Notes: generated by a model not told the origin, from the sequence alone. A stretch of DNA of 64,000 bases from Cunninghamia lanceolata (GCA_027924645.1 BSBN01000187.1:10806001-10870000); one strand, 5' to 3'; counted from the stretch's first letter, positions 11,503 to 23,631 are shown. Program-made: numbers and translations.

Positions 11503-12708
11503 TGTTGCAAGTATGGGTCTAACCGGTGTTGTCATTGATGTCAACATACTCATGTTGCATTGATGAGAAGGATTGGATGAGTAGAGAAGAGCAATGGAGA
11601 CAGTGAAGTGGAGATCCCAGCTAAGATGCAGATCAGAGGTTGCAGTTCAAAGGGTTTGTAGATATGAGTCTTGAGATGATCCAGTCAAGTTTTTAGAGGT
11701 CCACATGAAGATCTGAAGAAGTTATGGCTGCTCAAGTAGAACCAGTTCCAGCAGGTGTTCAGAGGTGACAGAGTGACATAGATAGGTCCAGTGAGATCTA
11801 GAAATTCATTATCCCATTCTATGGATTTGAGGGAGTGTTGAGGACATCCTTGTGAAGTGTCAAATAGATTGGTTCATGGTTTGAAGGTCTAGAAGCACCT
11901 ATTCCTTTGTGACAGTGATGACAGACTGTGTTCTTGAAGTTCTAGATGAAGGAGAGAAGAATTCCAGTAAGCAGATGAAGTGTGGATGTTCTTGGTGATT
12001 CAGGAAAGGTTGTGGCGATCTTTGCATCATTTCTAGTTCATGTTGGTGGTCCACATTGAAGTTAGAGTTTGCATTTGAAGAATAACCACCGGATGAAGGT
12101 GTTCTTCCTGAGACTAGCCGACTAGATGTATTACATGTCTTGTGGATGTTATTGTAGGGGTTTGCCAACTTAGATGATTATTCCTAAGTGGATGCCTTGT
12201 ATAAATAAGGGATTGTGAAGTCATTCCAAAGTGTCTCTAGTGTGGATTGGAGTGTGGTAGTGAGGAAGAGAGCGAAAGGCAGAGCAAAATTTTTTGGGCT
12301 TAAATGGAACTAATTCAAGCATGGTAAAGATGCTATTCTCTAGTTCAAGTTTGTGATACTTGTTACTTTGTAGACAGTGTGTCTCTTGTAGGCAGTGGGC
12401 CTCTTGTGAGTATGTGCTTGGGTAGTGAGCCCTAATTGGCATGTGCCATTTTGTTCTTTCCATTCTTCTAACAAATAATACATTCTTGGGTTAATCACCC
12501 TGTGGTTTTTCCCTTAACTAGGTTTTCCACATCAAAATCTTGGTGTCTCTTGTGTTGATGTGTTTCTGCTCTTGAGTTAATGCTTTATGTTTTCATGATT
12601 GATTAATTATTGTGCTACTAAATAACAAAGTGGATTTAAGTGTTTAATTAGAAGCAAGCTTTGAACAACTGATTCACCCCCTCTCAGTTGTCTGTCTTGA
12701 ATCCAACA
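11503..12708 (+). repeat. 3' LTR of copia B
   Basis: It starts TGTTG and ends CCAACA. Length is 1,206 bp against 1,209 bp for the 5' copy. TATAAATA is at 12200-12207. Confidence 0.9.
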
Positions 12709-13829
12709 AGTAATTCTTGCATATCAACAAACAAGGATTGCACCCATTCATGTTAGACCTTAGATGTCCTCGATGATCTTTTTCCGATCATGTATTTAGA
12801 CAAGGCATCACATTACTAAATTTTAATCCACAGACAACACACAAAGAAAATAATCATGCTCCCATCATAGCATCTCTAGCTTTTGGCATCCTCGAGTAGC
12901 ATAGAAAGGCATGATAGTAGAAATCAAGACTTTGTAAGTTTAACGTAACCAACAAAAAACATTCTTGCATTTAGATGTGTTTGTTTTTTGCCATAATTGG
13001 AGTAAAATCATTTTAGAAGACCTTAGGTGTTTTTCTACGTTGCCTTAGATAGGTTTAAGTGCATCATGTCAAAATTTTTGCTTTGGGATCGGGTTCTGCT
13101 TGCACTTGCTTGCCTGGTGAGAGGATTCCACAATCTTTATTGGTGAGACAGACCCTAAGGGACTGACCTAGTGCCTTGGGGGCTCATTGCTAAATGGCCT
13201 TGCCTACGTGATGACGTAGAGGCAATGAGTTCAGGGTAAACCCTAATGGACCATGGATGGACTACAAGAAAGATGACAAAAAATGGGATGGATGGGACCG
13301 TGGGAGCCTCGGGGGTGCATTTAGAATAATGGCCTTGTGTATGTGATGACGCAGAGGCAACATAGTTCATGGACTATGGACCATGGATACTGACGAGAGA
13401 CACTATGGTAGGCTAACACGATGGATATGATATGGGATAGAACCCTAGTTGACAAGGCCAATAAAGAGATAGAGTATCAACCCATGATAGGTTACTGTTA
13501 GGATTTTATTATGGAATAGACATGGATTGAATGGTACATGAGGAAGAATGGACACAAGTTGATTGGTTTCCCAAAGATAGAGAAGGCGGTTTATCACAAG
13601 TAGCACCTATTTACCAGGTTTTCACCACTTGATTTTATTTGCACGAAAAGCTAGAAAGTATACATGACGCCTGTTTGCCAGGTTTTCACCATGATACCTA
13701 TCCAAGGTGCTTGTTTGCCAGGTTTTCACTAGAGGATGATTTTTTTGTACTTTTTCTAATTTTTTTATTTTTTTGTATTTTTCCAATTTTTTTGATTTTT
13801 TTTATTTTTTTTGTATTTTTAGGCCCCCC
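12709..13829. other. Non-coding part of element A between copia B and the integrase end
   Basis: No gene supported. A unit of about 136 bp with ATGGCCTTG..GTGATGACG.AGAGGCAA occurs at 13194 and 13330. TTTGCCAGGTTTTCAC recurs near 13674 and 13714, with a variant near 13610. A T-rich tract with short TTTTTTATTTTT units fills 13740-13820. Confidence 0.55.
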
Positions 13830-14990
13830 TTACATTGGGGTTCTCCTAGGTATAGAACCGGTGAAGATGCATGCTATTGATTGGGTCAACGAATAGCTCA
13901 CCCTCTGATGTTGCTAAATAATATGCCCCCGATCCATAAGCAGCTACAATTACATAAGGCCCAAGCCAGTTGGGTTCAAACTTGCCCTTCTTTTCCCTAT
14001 CCTATTGATTGCGAGGATTTTCCTTAAGGACCAGATCTCCAACTTTGAAGATTCTTGGGTGAACCCTGTGGTTATAGCTTCTTGACATCATTTGTTGATA
14101 TGCTTTGAGATGGTCAAAGGCTTTATGTCTCCTTTCTTCTAGCAACTCTAGTTCTTGCAATCTGGAGACTCTGTATTCTTCATCTAATATGAGACCTTTT
14201 AACGACACCTTGAGAGATGGTAATTCGACCTCAATGGGGAGGATAGCTTCTGATCCATAGACAAGGGCATAAGGTGTAGCACATGTGGGAGTGCGTATAC
14301 TAGTTCTATAGGTCCACAAAGCGGGATTGAGTTGGATGTGCCAATCGCGGCCAGCATCATTGACTGTCTTCTTGAGAAGTTTCAAGATGGTCTTGTTCGA
14401 TGCTTCAGCTTGACCATTGCCCTAGGGGTAATAGGGTAAGGAGAAACGGTGCTAGATTTTGAATCAGTCATAGAGTTCTTGGACATCCTAGTTTTTGAAG
14501 GGTCTTCCATTATCTGTGATAATGGATGAAGAAATTCTGTATCTGCTGATGAGGTAATTCAAGATGAAAGAGGATATTTGCTTACTTGTGACAGTAGTGA
14601 GGGGAACAGCTTCAATCCACTTGGTAAAGTACTCAGTGGCGGTTATGATGAATTTGTGGCTATTGGAGGAGGGTGGATGGATCTTTCCCACAAGGTCAAG
14701 TCCCCATTGGCAAAAGGGCCAAGGTGTCGTTAAAGGTCTCAACTCTTGAGTTGGTGCATGTATCAAGTTCCCATGTATTTGGCACTGCTTGCACTTCTTG
14801 ACAAACTGATATGAATCTGTTTCCATGTTCGGCCAGTAATAACCCAAACACATGAGTTTCTTGGCTAAGGAAGGACCGCTAGAGTGTGTTCTGCAGATCC
14901 CTTCATGAATGTCTTGTAAGGCGGTTATCGATTCTTCTCATTCTAAACTACGGAGTAAAGTACCATCTAGACCACGTCGGTATAGGGTAT
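13830..14990 (-). pseudogene. Integrase of element A
   Basis: Minus-strand frame. The zinc-binding N-terminus has the H-H-C-C pattern, ending CKQCQIHGNLIH near 14775. Core: WGLDLVGKIHPP with the first Asp near 14697, ITDNGRPFKN with the second near 14505, and NGQAEASNKTI with Glu near 14410, so the D-D-E set is visible. The C-terminus runs through HPRIFKVGDLVLKENPRNQ to about 13830. Integrase inserts the DNA copy into the chromosome. Several TAG stops (14481, 14441, 14001) break it. It follows the second RNase H as in Tat elements. Confidence 0.88.
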
Positions 14991-16291
14991 TGGCAATAAT
15001 GGTATAGCGAGAGGTTTGGCATATAAAGGTTCATTGTTGGTTTGAAGATAGGTCAGGTGGGAGAGTGTTGTCCTTAAGGTAAGTGTAAATCTTACCGTAC
15101 CAAGGTGAATCAAATCCAACTAAAAGGCATATGGAATGGTTCTCAGGAAGATCATAAGTTGGTTGCCGAATAGTTTCCACTAAGAACTCATACTGTGACT
15201 CATTCTCTGGTATCTCAAGAAGAGAGGCAATGGTTGCCATGGCATCTACTACTTTGTTCTCAATCTGAGGTATCTACTCAAAAGAGATGATCACAAAGTA
15301 TTCCTTAAAGTCATCGACCATCCGCTTGTAAGGGACAAGCTTTTCATCTTTGGTTTGGTAATCATTGTTGACCTGATTGATTATTAGTTGAGAATCACCA
15401 TAGACATGTAAATCTTTGATTTTCCACTCTGTTGCCATCTTGATACCAATGACTAAGGATTCATATTCATCTATGTTGTTGGTGCATGGGAATATCAAAT
15501 GGTAAGACTTTGGAATGGTGTCACCATGAGGAGTTACAAACAAGATTCCTGCCCCCGATCCATGGTTTGTGTAGGACCCATCAAAGTAGAGCTTCTAGAA
15601 GTGTGTTGAGATGTTGAATAAGGATTCGTCTGGAAAGTCAAATTGCATCAGTGTGGTGTCCTGTAGTGGTGCATCTGCTAACTGATCAGCAATGACTTGC
15701 CCTTTGATAGTTTTTCTATCTACATACTCAATGTTGTATTCTCTTAGGAGCATTACCCATTTGGCTAGGCGACCTGTGAGAGCTACTTTGCTTAGTAGGT
15801 ATTTCACTGGATCTATTTTTGCAATAATTTTGATTAGATGTGCAAGCATATAATGTCAGAGTTTTTGGGAAGAAAAAACTACCACAAGACATGATCTTTC
15901 TATCTGTGAGTATTGCAACTCATAGCCCACTAATGTTCGACTAATATAGTAGAGGGCTCTTTCTTTATTCTAATAATCTTGTTATGCTAGAAGAGCCCCA
16001 AGAGCTAAAGGTGTAGCAGATATATAGAGTATCAATGGTTTCCCTTGGATAGGAGGCATGAGAATAGGTGGATTCATAAGGTACTCTTTCAGTTTGTTGA
16101 ATTCCTCTTCACATCTCTCATCCCATCTGAATGGAATGTTCTTATGTAGGAGATGACTAAATGGTTGACACTTGTCTGCCAGCTGTGATATGAATCTACG
16201 GATTGCTTGTACCTTGTCTTGTAGCGATCTTAGTTGTGTAAGAGTCTTGGGTGGTGGTATGTCCATGATAGCCTTGACTTTTGTGGGTTCC
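14991..16291 (-). pseudogene. RT end, RNase H and archaeal-type RNase H of element A
   Basis: This is the downstream part of the pol gene cut by element G at 16291/38259. From 16266 the frame reads DIPPPKTLTQLRSLQDKVQ, IRRFISQLADKCQPF and the conventional RNase H to about 15595. Next comes a second, archaeal-type RNase H (15600-15180): a TNNIDEYESLVIGIKMA segment with the conserved Glu, VYGDSQLIINQV with Asp, and KVVDAMATIASL with the last Asp. A tandem RNase H after RT-RNH defines the Tat lineage. The reading phase left of the G insertion fits that right of it once the 5-bp duplication is removed. Stops from CAG or TGG sites are frequent. Confidence 0.88.
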
Positions 16292-16480
16292 TATTGTGTG
16301 GTTACACAACACGCCCCATTTTGACTTGACAAAATAGGGACCCAACTTTTCGCTTGGCCTGGCTTGTGTTTTCCTACTTTAGGCGGTCTGGTAAAAGTAA
16401 GTCATGTAGATGATCCTGCATAAGGAAGCTAGGGTAAGTCATCATGATGAGGTAGTAAATTTGTCAAAGTTCATATTTCA

Positions 16481-16488
16481 TATAAATA
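16481..16488 (+). promoter_or_regulatory. Upstream TATA box in the LTR of G
   Basis: TATAAATA in CATATAAATAACC, conserved at 31643-31650 in the other LTR. It lies 1.3 kb before the LTR gene's ATG and 5.8 kb before the ordinary LTR TATA box. It is a candidate promoter for the LTR gene. Confidence 0.45.
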
Positions 16489-16539
16489 ACCTCATGGTTG
16501 GAAGGAGTACAAAATTTCATGCAGGTTTGTCTTTTGGAT

Positions 16540-17240
16540 CACCCTGATATTCCTCAGGGAACGAAAGTTATTGCAAGTCAAAGTTCTGGTCAAACCTGAT
16601 ATTCCGGGGGGGGTCATATTTCTTAACATCAGTCATCTTATGAAGGATCACCCCGATCTAATTTTATCACCTGATAATCATTTATCCGGAGATCCAAACG
16701 TCAATTTTAAGTGGTAGAGGTGTTTACCCATCGGTCAGCTTCATATATTTTGCAGGGGTCATATTTTCAACATCACCTGATATTCCAAATATCACCCTAT
16801 ATTCTGAATATCACCCTAGATCCAATATGTTGATGACATCATATAATCCTGATAGACAAGAAAATCACCCAAATTATGAGGTCATCATCCTTTTTACCTC
16901 GCGGAGGTATATTTCCAATGTTGACCCTTTTTACATAACATGATGATGACGTCATCGTGCTACAACGATGAATCAAGTCATTATTTAGATGACATCATCT
17001 TGATATTCTAGAAAAGGTCATTTTAGTTTCAGGGGGGGTCATGTCCCAAACATCACTTGACATTTTAAACATGACCCGATGTTTGAATATCACCTAATTT
17101 TTTCAAACATCACTCGATGTTTTTGACATAAGTTTCCCACCAAAGGTGGATGATCATATTACACAAAGGGGGTCATATTATGAATATCACCTGATATTCT
17201 GAATATCACCTGGTCTTTTGAAGATCACCCTGCTCCTCTT
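16540..17240 (+). repeat. Array of AATATCACC(T/C)GATATTC-like and GGGGGTCATAT motifs upstream of the LTR gene
   Basis: About a dozen copies of a degenerate motif around AATATCACC-GATATTC and four copies of G-rich GGGGGTCATAT/GTC (near 16606, 16756, 17031, 17165). The array is present in both LTRs (other copy about 31700-32330). A perfect palindrome TGACGTCA lies inside. It looks like a cis-regulatory or chromatin array; no coding frame. Confidence 0.5.
16947..16954. promoter_or_regulatory. TGACGTCA bZIP-type palindrome in the LTR of G
   Basis: A perfect 8-bp palindrome of the type bound by plant bZIP (TGA/CREB-like) factors, kept at 32109-32116 in the other LTR and surrounded by related TGACATCA and GGTCATCATCC. 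Binding is inference. Confidence 0.4.
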
Positions 17241-17592
17241 GCCACGTAACATTAAATGCCATAAATGTAGTAGGTGGTTCTCACCAATTACGAACATGAT
17301 CTAAACACCTAGCAATGCCCGTAGATTTATGATAGAAGATCAATGGTTATAATCGAATTTGCCTTATGTTGCCCTAATTTTCCCTAATAACAAGATTAAA
17401 AGTGAATTCACAGTCATTTTACATTTACTTTGTGATAAAACAAGTTTTTACAGAGCACAGAGCTTTCAAATCCTCATATGACTTACCTGCGGACACGCAT
17501 GACTTGCAGCAGAACATGACACGCGATTATTGCTGGTATCTGAATCTCTTTCATATAATCATTAGCATAATCAAGGACATAAGCATTATCAA

Positions 17593-17790
17593 GTAAGTAA
17601 TTAAAACCCTCCTGCTGTCATTTTTTGCGTGTCCAGGTAGTATGCTTTTCCACTGGTTTGTAGTTACTTGTTATGCATATTATGATGAAGTAATGATTAA
17701 TGAATATAATGTGCATCATGCCGTAAAGATATAATGTTGTATGCATGTATGTGAAGTATTGTGTGGTAAGACTGGTCCTTTTTATTATAG
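17593..17790 (+). other. Predicted leader intron of the LTR gene
   Basis: Donor CAA|GTAAGTAATT at 17593 and acceptor TTTATTATAG at 17790 enclose 198 bp just before the ATG at 17797. In the other LTR the donor is identical (32694) and the acceptor region reads TTTATTGCAAG. The two copies together suggest an ancestral TTTATTGCAG|G. A good donor and a pyrimidine-rich acceptor six bases before an ATG in strong context (AAACCATGG) support an expressed gene. Confidence 0.5.
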
Positions 17791-17796
17791 GAAACC

Positions 17797-20700
17797 ATGG
17801 CAGACAAGAGGTTGAACAAGTCTGAAGCTGAATTTCTTAAACCTATGTTTGCTCAACCTGAGGGCGTGCAGTTCAAATATGGCATCACTGTAGATACACA
17901 CCAGGGAAACATAGATCCAGTTGCATGGTCATCTAGAATGCATGATGACAAGAATAATACCCTATTGGATGTCATTTTTATGTCAGGAATGTGGACTGTG
18001 GTTGGATTTCCTTATTCTATGGAGGCTCCAGAGTTGATTATTGAATGTGCCAGAAACTACAACCCACAAACAAGGAGAATAGAAAACATGGTTGGGTTCA
18101 TGCAGATCTGTCCATCAAGGAGATTGCAACCACTTTTAATTTGCCATTGGGAAAGAAAGTTGTCAGCATGGATTTGAAGAAATTGCAAGTTGAATATGAA
18201 AATAACAAGAAATCCAATAGAAAGAGAATGTATCAATGGAGGGTGAAGAACAGTTCTTACACTGCCGCTGCTAAATTACCAGTGCACATGTATAAGTTTG
18301 ACTTTGATGATTAGTACCAATATATGATAGCCCTACTCAGTAGGGTGACAGGCCAGCCTGATGCTAGAAGTTTCAAAGATTGGATGTATGGGGTTATCCT
18401 GATGTGTCTTTATACAAACAACAAGCCATTATGGGCTAAAATGATAAGTGATGCCCTAAATGAGTAGCACATGAACCTAGGAGGCATGGAGTGTTCATTC
18501 TATATGACTTCATATGTGGTGTACTCATGTGCTTAAAAAGGTACATTCAATGCACTTACAATAGTAGCAAGGATCGGTGGCAGTACAAATGATGCCCACA
18601 TATGGGATCATTAGCCCCAACTATAAAGACAAAATTATCTTCAAGATTACAAATTAGTGAATGATGCATTTTCTATGCATCTAGTAAGGACAATGGAAGA
18701 AGATAGGACTAAAAGACTGAGCATGGAGACTCAAGAAGTCATATACAGGCATGGTGCCTAGTTTATACAATATACTACCTTCTCTTACATCAGAATAGAG
18801 GGCTTTGCAGGACAGCCCCTCATGCTCCCAAGATATCCCACTCATGCAGTTGTTTTGATGGAGTTCATGAGACAGATATCCACAATACTGGATGCTTACA
18901 AAGCAAATAATAAGATTCCACCAGTATTATTTCCAGTAACAATGGGTTGGTACATATGCCAAGATTCTAAAAACATCAAGAAGGTCATAGCTGGTCTAGA
19001 CATGATGAAATTACAATAATTCCCATTTGCAAGATCATATGACCCATATGGGAGGATGTAGAAAATCATGGGGAAGCCCATCCATTAGAAGCACTTGGAG
19101 GATTTCAAAACAGATTGTGAGGATGAGGCTGAGGCTAGAAGAAGAAAATATCAAAGGCTAACTCTCAACCAGATCAAAACATTTGATTTTATTCTAGTGC
19201 TTGTGTAATTAAAAAGGGATGATGGCAAAATAATAGCAGATGAATATGAAGAAAAGAAGATATATAATGACACAATCTCAACATCTGATCTTACACAGCT
19301 TGAGGATATCTCATTAGACCAATTTATAGGTAGGATGCTACAGCTAACCCAGTCTTAGGTAAATGAACAAATAAATGCATTGAAGAAGAAGGGTGTGGCC
19401 CTCATAATTGACAATAAGAAGAAGAGACAGGAGATTCTTGACAATGAATATGATGACTTTCTGATTGAAAAAAGGAAATCTAAAGGAGAAAGAATGCTGC
19501 CTCAAGAACAAAGTAAGTGACCCCCCAAAGGTAAGAAAACTGATAACGAACCTAAAGGGGTAATAGTTGAAAGAATAGTTATATCAGTAGAGGATGCATC
19601 TGCATCAGGGCAGGCAACGGCCTCATCAGCACTGCCTCCCATGGATAAATAAAAGGCTAAAAAGATCCAAAGGCCAGCTGTGGAAGCTACTGAAACATAT
19701 GAGGAGGATCAAGCATCACAAAAGCAAATGGAAAAGGATGTTCCTCTTGATGAAGAACCTGAAGAGGAAGACCCTATGCCCCTCATTACAAAAAGAAAAG
19801 CACCTCAGGTGATGGCATCCACACCTAAGAAACCAAGAACATCCATGAGAGGTGAAATAAACCATGACCCCATAGTATTGAGGGGAGCTGGTGGTGAAGT
19901 ATTCAGAAAAGAATTGCAACATAACATGCCACTTCCCACCATTGTTAAGTTCAAGACTGAACAAGCTAAAGAACAAATGAAAGAAGCCTCTAGGCCAATT
20001 CAAAGTGGTCTTGTCTCACTGGAGGAGACAGTTGACTTATCTGATGATGAGGTAGTAAAAGATGTAACCTCTCAACAAATGGAAACCCTTGCTGCTAACA
20101 CCCGCATAACTCCACAAGGAACTCCATCAGTACAGGTGGATGTGTTAGAAGAACTAAAGCAAGTGGAATAGGAAAAGGAAAAGAGCCCAGAAAGGATTGC
20201 ACAACAAATAGGGCTTGACAAATTAGTTGATCAGGTGACTAGCCCTACAATGATTGACCTAACACACAAGGAGGATGCAAGTCCTCAACGTCAAGCAGGT
20301 GCACCTGAGAGAACAGAAAATGTTGAAGAAGTCAAGGTGACAGAAGTAGAGAGTAACATCAGGTATGGGCCAACAACAACAAGATGTATTTGATGAGCCC
20401 AAGATTGTAGAAGTCCAAGAAAAGGGTGGGAATGACAAGGCCATATTAAGTGAAGAAGTACCCTGGACTCAAGAAGCCTCTGGTGAAAAGGACACATCAG
20501 GTCAGGATGACCTAAAGACTCAAGAGGTAGATACTATAGGTGTGGAGCATAATGTGATGCAAGATCAAGTAGATGCACCTAAGACTGATACCATGACATG
20601 CATAGATGCAAATGTACCTCATGATGAGGAAGTTACCAAAGTGGATGAAACAAAAAAGGATGAAGTACAGGACCAAGTAAAGGATCATCATGTGGATGCA

Positions 20701-22137
20701 TCGCAAGATCCTCCACCACAAGAAGAAGTTCCTCAATAGGAGAAAGTACCCCAAGATCACCCTCATGAAGAGCATCATGAGGAAGAAATAAGGAAGTCAC
20801 CATCTCCATCAAAAATAGATACAGTTACCAGAGAATAGGGTTATCATGGTGATGATGATGGACGACAAGGATCCGGAGACCAAGTTCCTCCATGGCTTGA
20901 GAAAAAAATAGGTATGGAATCAGGTTTTGAAATCCAAGAGTTTGATGTGTCAACACTATTTTCAGAGGCCATCATGAAGCTGAAGAGGAAGGCCAGGTTA
21001 ACCTTGGCCAGAAGAAGAGATCTTGCTACGGGAAGAAGGACCACCCAGGTAGCACTCCCCACCATTGAAAAAGAGGAAGGCAAGTTCAATCTAGAAGAGT
21101 TCCAGATTACTATAGTAGAATTATGATTTGCCAATGAAGACTAGGAAGGTCAAGAAGGGAAAGACATAATAGATTCTTTAACCCAAAGGGTGAACAAAGA
21201 GAAGGAGAAGAATAAGCAACATAAAGAGCACATTGCTTACCTGCATACCTACATAAAAGGGTTAATTAACCCTGATGTTACTTCAAATTCAGAGGCAGTC
21301 CCATTGAGTGCAATTTATCAGGAAGAGGTCAATAAGTTGGACCTTATGAAGCACGAAGCAGTAATAATGAGAAGGTGGATGTTATCCACACTTGGTGGAG
21401 CTGAAGAAGTAGTGAAAGCCTCTTTGTAGAGGTGGAATTCTCTAAATATATCTAGAAGGAAGGTTGATAAATTGCAAATGGAGGCAAGAAGAAGGTCATT
21501 CCAATTAGAGAAAGTCTTGAGTGCTTTGGTTGAAATAAAGAGGATTAACCCTCAAGTTCTAATAAGCAAACATGTGCTAGATAATAATACCGCCATGCTG
21601 GTGGATATCTGGTATAAAGATATCAAATTTGAATGTGATGTATTAAAAAGATGCAATAGCAAATTAAGAGACCTCAGCATGAAGCTGCATGACATGATGT
21701 CATTTGAAGCAGAAATCTTGGAGGCCCTAGAGGGGAAAGTGGAAGGAAAGATTGAGAATCAAGATGCAGATTTTGCTATAAAGGCTCTACATAATAACTT
21801 TTAGCTGATAGCTTATGACCCTCTTAACCACCTGACGAAAGAAGCCATGGACAAGATCATGAGGATCAAGGTTAGGGTGGAGAATTACAATGAAACATCA
21901 AGTAGCAGGAGGAGCAAATTGGAAGCTCTTCGAGATAAATATTAGGCCCACAAGCATACCATTGCCAAGGCAAAAACTCTGGATGGTGGAGAAGTTGAAC
22001 AAGTGGTGGAAGCATATGAAAATGTCAATACAATCATGGAGGCCCATATGCGAAGCAACGTTCATCAGTATGATGAAAATTTAGGAAGTGATGATCCTGA
22101 GGCTCCTGATGATGAGGATGAAGGACCTAAAGAATGA
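17797..22137 (+). pseudogene. LTR-encoded protein of element G, left copy (about 1,446 codons)
   Basis: The start ATG 17797 has a strong context; the stop is TGA at 22135. The protein is not recognised. Three parts: residues 1-520, a probably folded region (MADKRLNKSEAEFLKPM, MGWYICQDSKNIKKVI, and a Leu/Pro-rich middle); residues 530-1030, low complexity rich in Glu, Lys, Asp, Gln and Pro with basic patches such as DNKKKRQE; residues 1040-1446, helical coiled-coil-like sequence (RRKVDKLQMEARRRSFQLEK; KFECDVLKRCNSKLRDLSMK) ending in an acidic tail PEAPDDEDEGPKE. There is no transmembrane segment or signal peptide, so nuclear or cytoplasmic. This copy has a 1-bp deletion near 18089, a 2-bp deletion near 20357 and many stops (TAG for CAG). 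It could be a captured host gene or an old env-like accessory gene; similarity to E and F/H shows a family. Confidence 0.75.
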
Positions 22138-22331
22138 AGAGTAGATGAAGATGCAATACCAAAGAGGGCACAAGCATCCGACATTCAGAGAAAATAAGTA
22201 ATTCAGATGGTTGCCAGCTGGCAGCCTGTGCCACATGAAATGTTAACTAAGTCAAAGATGAATATCCACTGTAGATCTTAATAGATAAATCTTGATCATA
22301 GATCATGTGTAACTGCTCCCTCACCTTGTTC

Positions 22332-22339
22332 TATAAAAG
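22332..22339 (+). promoter_or_regulatory. Core TATA box of the 5' LTR of G (U3/R boundary)
   Basis: TATAAAAG in CCTTGTTCTATAAAAGG, 195 bp after the LTR gene's stop. Identical context at 37433. Genomic RNA would start about 30 bp further on, which places the LTR gene wholly in U3. Confidence 0.7.
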
Positions 22340-23165
22340 GTGCAGGGATGCTTTGTTTTGAACATTCGAAGCTTAATTAAAATTTGTTTGCTGAAGTATC
22401 AGGGCTTATTTCAAAGTTATTGTATATGTACATGTTTTTGCATACTTAATGAAAGAGAAGATTATTTTGATTACAAATCATCGTAAACTCTGAGTAATCT
22501 ATGTTTGAAGTCTTGATATATGTGTTGATTTGCTGCATCCCTTGGATTGCTCATCAGTCTGAATATATTGTCTTCATTCATCATCCTTTGAAGTTAGCAT
22601 CAACTATATCTAACTGTGGAACATCCTGGTGAACATATGGTTTGATTTCTTCTTTCTCATGACTGTATCAAGTATGTATGTGGATCAATAGCTGAAGATT
22701 CATCATAATTTGAAGTATTTTTTTACATTTCTTTTAATTTTAGAACAATTCACCATCACAATTGCAAATAATAGATAATCAAGAGAAAAATGTATGAAAT
22801 ATGCAAACATCTTGTAGATACTTGAAGATTTATAGCATATTTGAAGTTAAAGCATGTACAATTGACAAATATCATGCAAAGATTTGAATATAGACACATT
22901 ATTTGTGGAAATATCCTGTGTAGATAACCTTCTATGTAGCATCTTTACAGAAACAGAAAGCTGCTAATGATCAAACATAAGGCCCCTGAATGGAAAACAA
23001 CAACACACATCAACTACTGAGTAACGTCAGTTGATTAAGAACTAATCCATAGAGACTTGGGATCATGAATTCTTTGAATTCATCAAATCTTTAAAGATGA
23101 GTAAAGGTTGATGTGTAACTTTTATTCTATGTTTGTTTATGACTAACATCATGATCAACATAAAT

Positions 23166-23184
23166 TGGCACTAGAAGGAGGGCC
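23166..23184 (+). other. Candidate primer binding site of element G
   Basis: TGGCACTAGAAGGAGGGCC begins five bases after the LTR end and starts with the TGG expected opposite a tRNA CCA tail. I cannot name the tRNA. Confidence 0.4.
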
Positions 23185-23631
23185 TGAACTGGAAAGATCA
23201 TATAAAGGATCATCATCAGTAAGCTTATCAAATCTAATGATGCAGACCATAAGGTAACACTGAACCACCTCTGAATTTCAAGTATTGTGCAAAGATTTAC
23301 TGTATTAAGCTTGTACATGCTAATCCTGTGAAAAAGTTTTCAAGATTGATCATAAATATTGCAAGCTTTGTGGTAGATCATCGTGAAATTGTAAAGATCG
23401 GCCAATTTCAGGTAAATTTGTCCAACCTTGGAGGTAACCCGCCTTAGAAACCTGATATCCGGTTGCAAGAGTCACCATACCTGAATATCACCTCATATTT
23501 GCATTGTTCATGCAAATATTCTATAAATATCTAGTCAGTCTCGCTTTCTAACTATAAATATTGCCTTTGCTGATAAATTCCAACCGATCTTTACAGACAA
23601 ACAGCCAAATTTCCTTAAAATTAAGAAATCT
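23185..23631 (+). other. Untranslated leader of element G
   Basis: It lies between primer site and gag. No frame or RNA gene seen; one ATATCACCTCATATT-like motif near 23488 resembles the LTR array. Confidence 0.5.

Larger units (their letters stand above)
5756..12708 (+). mobile_element. Element B: Sirevirus-like Ty1/copia retrotransposon
   Basis: Two LTRs (5756-6964 and 11503-12708) with TGTTG/CAACA ends enclose a primer site for initiator tRNA-Met (TGGTATCAGAGC), gag, protease, integrase, reverse transcriptase, RNase H and a run of GGGGGAG polypurine motifs. The order protease-integrase-RT is that of copia. Repeated polypurine tracts and the integrase end (FDARSNEGIFLGYSTQSKAY) point to the Sirevirus lineage. 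The flanks GGTAC and AGTAA match at three of five bases, so the target duplication is eroded. It sits in non-coding sequence of element A. Frameshifts and TAG stops show it is dead. Confidence 0.9.
16292..23160 (+). repeat. 5' LTR of element G (6,869 bp)
   Basis: It matches 31454-38258 from end to end with scattered substitutions and small indels. Layout: repeat-rich upstream region (16292-17592) with TATA box, short intron, long reading frame (17797-22137), LTR core promoter TATA at 22332, R/U5 to CAACA at 23160. The length is extreme for a plant LTR, most of it taken up by coding sequence. Confidence 0.92.

Noticed and set aside
13740..13820. Hydrophobic Phe/Leu-rich ORF that could be read as a membrane protein
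   Set aside because: It comes from a T-rich low-complexity tract in non-coding sequence of element A.
17797..22137. A large host gene interrupted by stops
   Set aside because: The same frame occurs again at 32898-37238 at the same offset in a matching LTR, so it belongs to the element.
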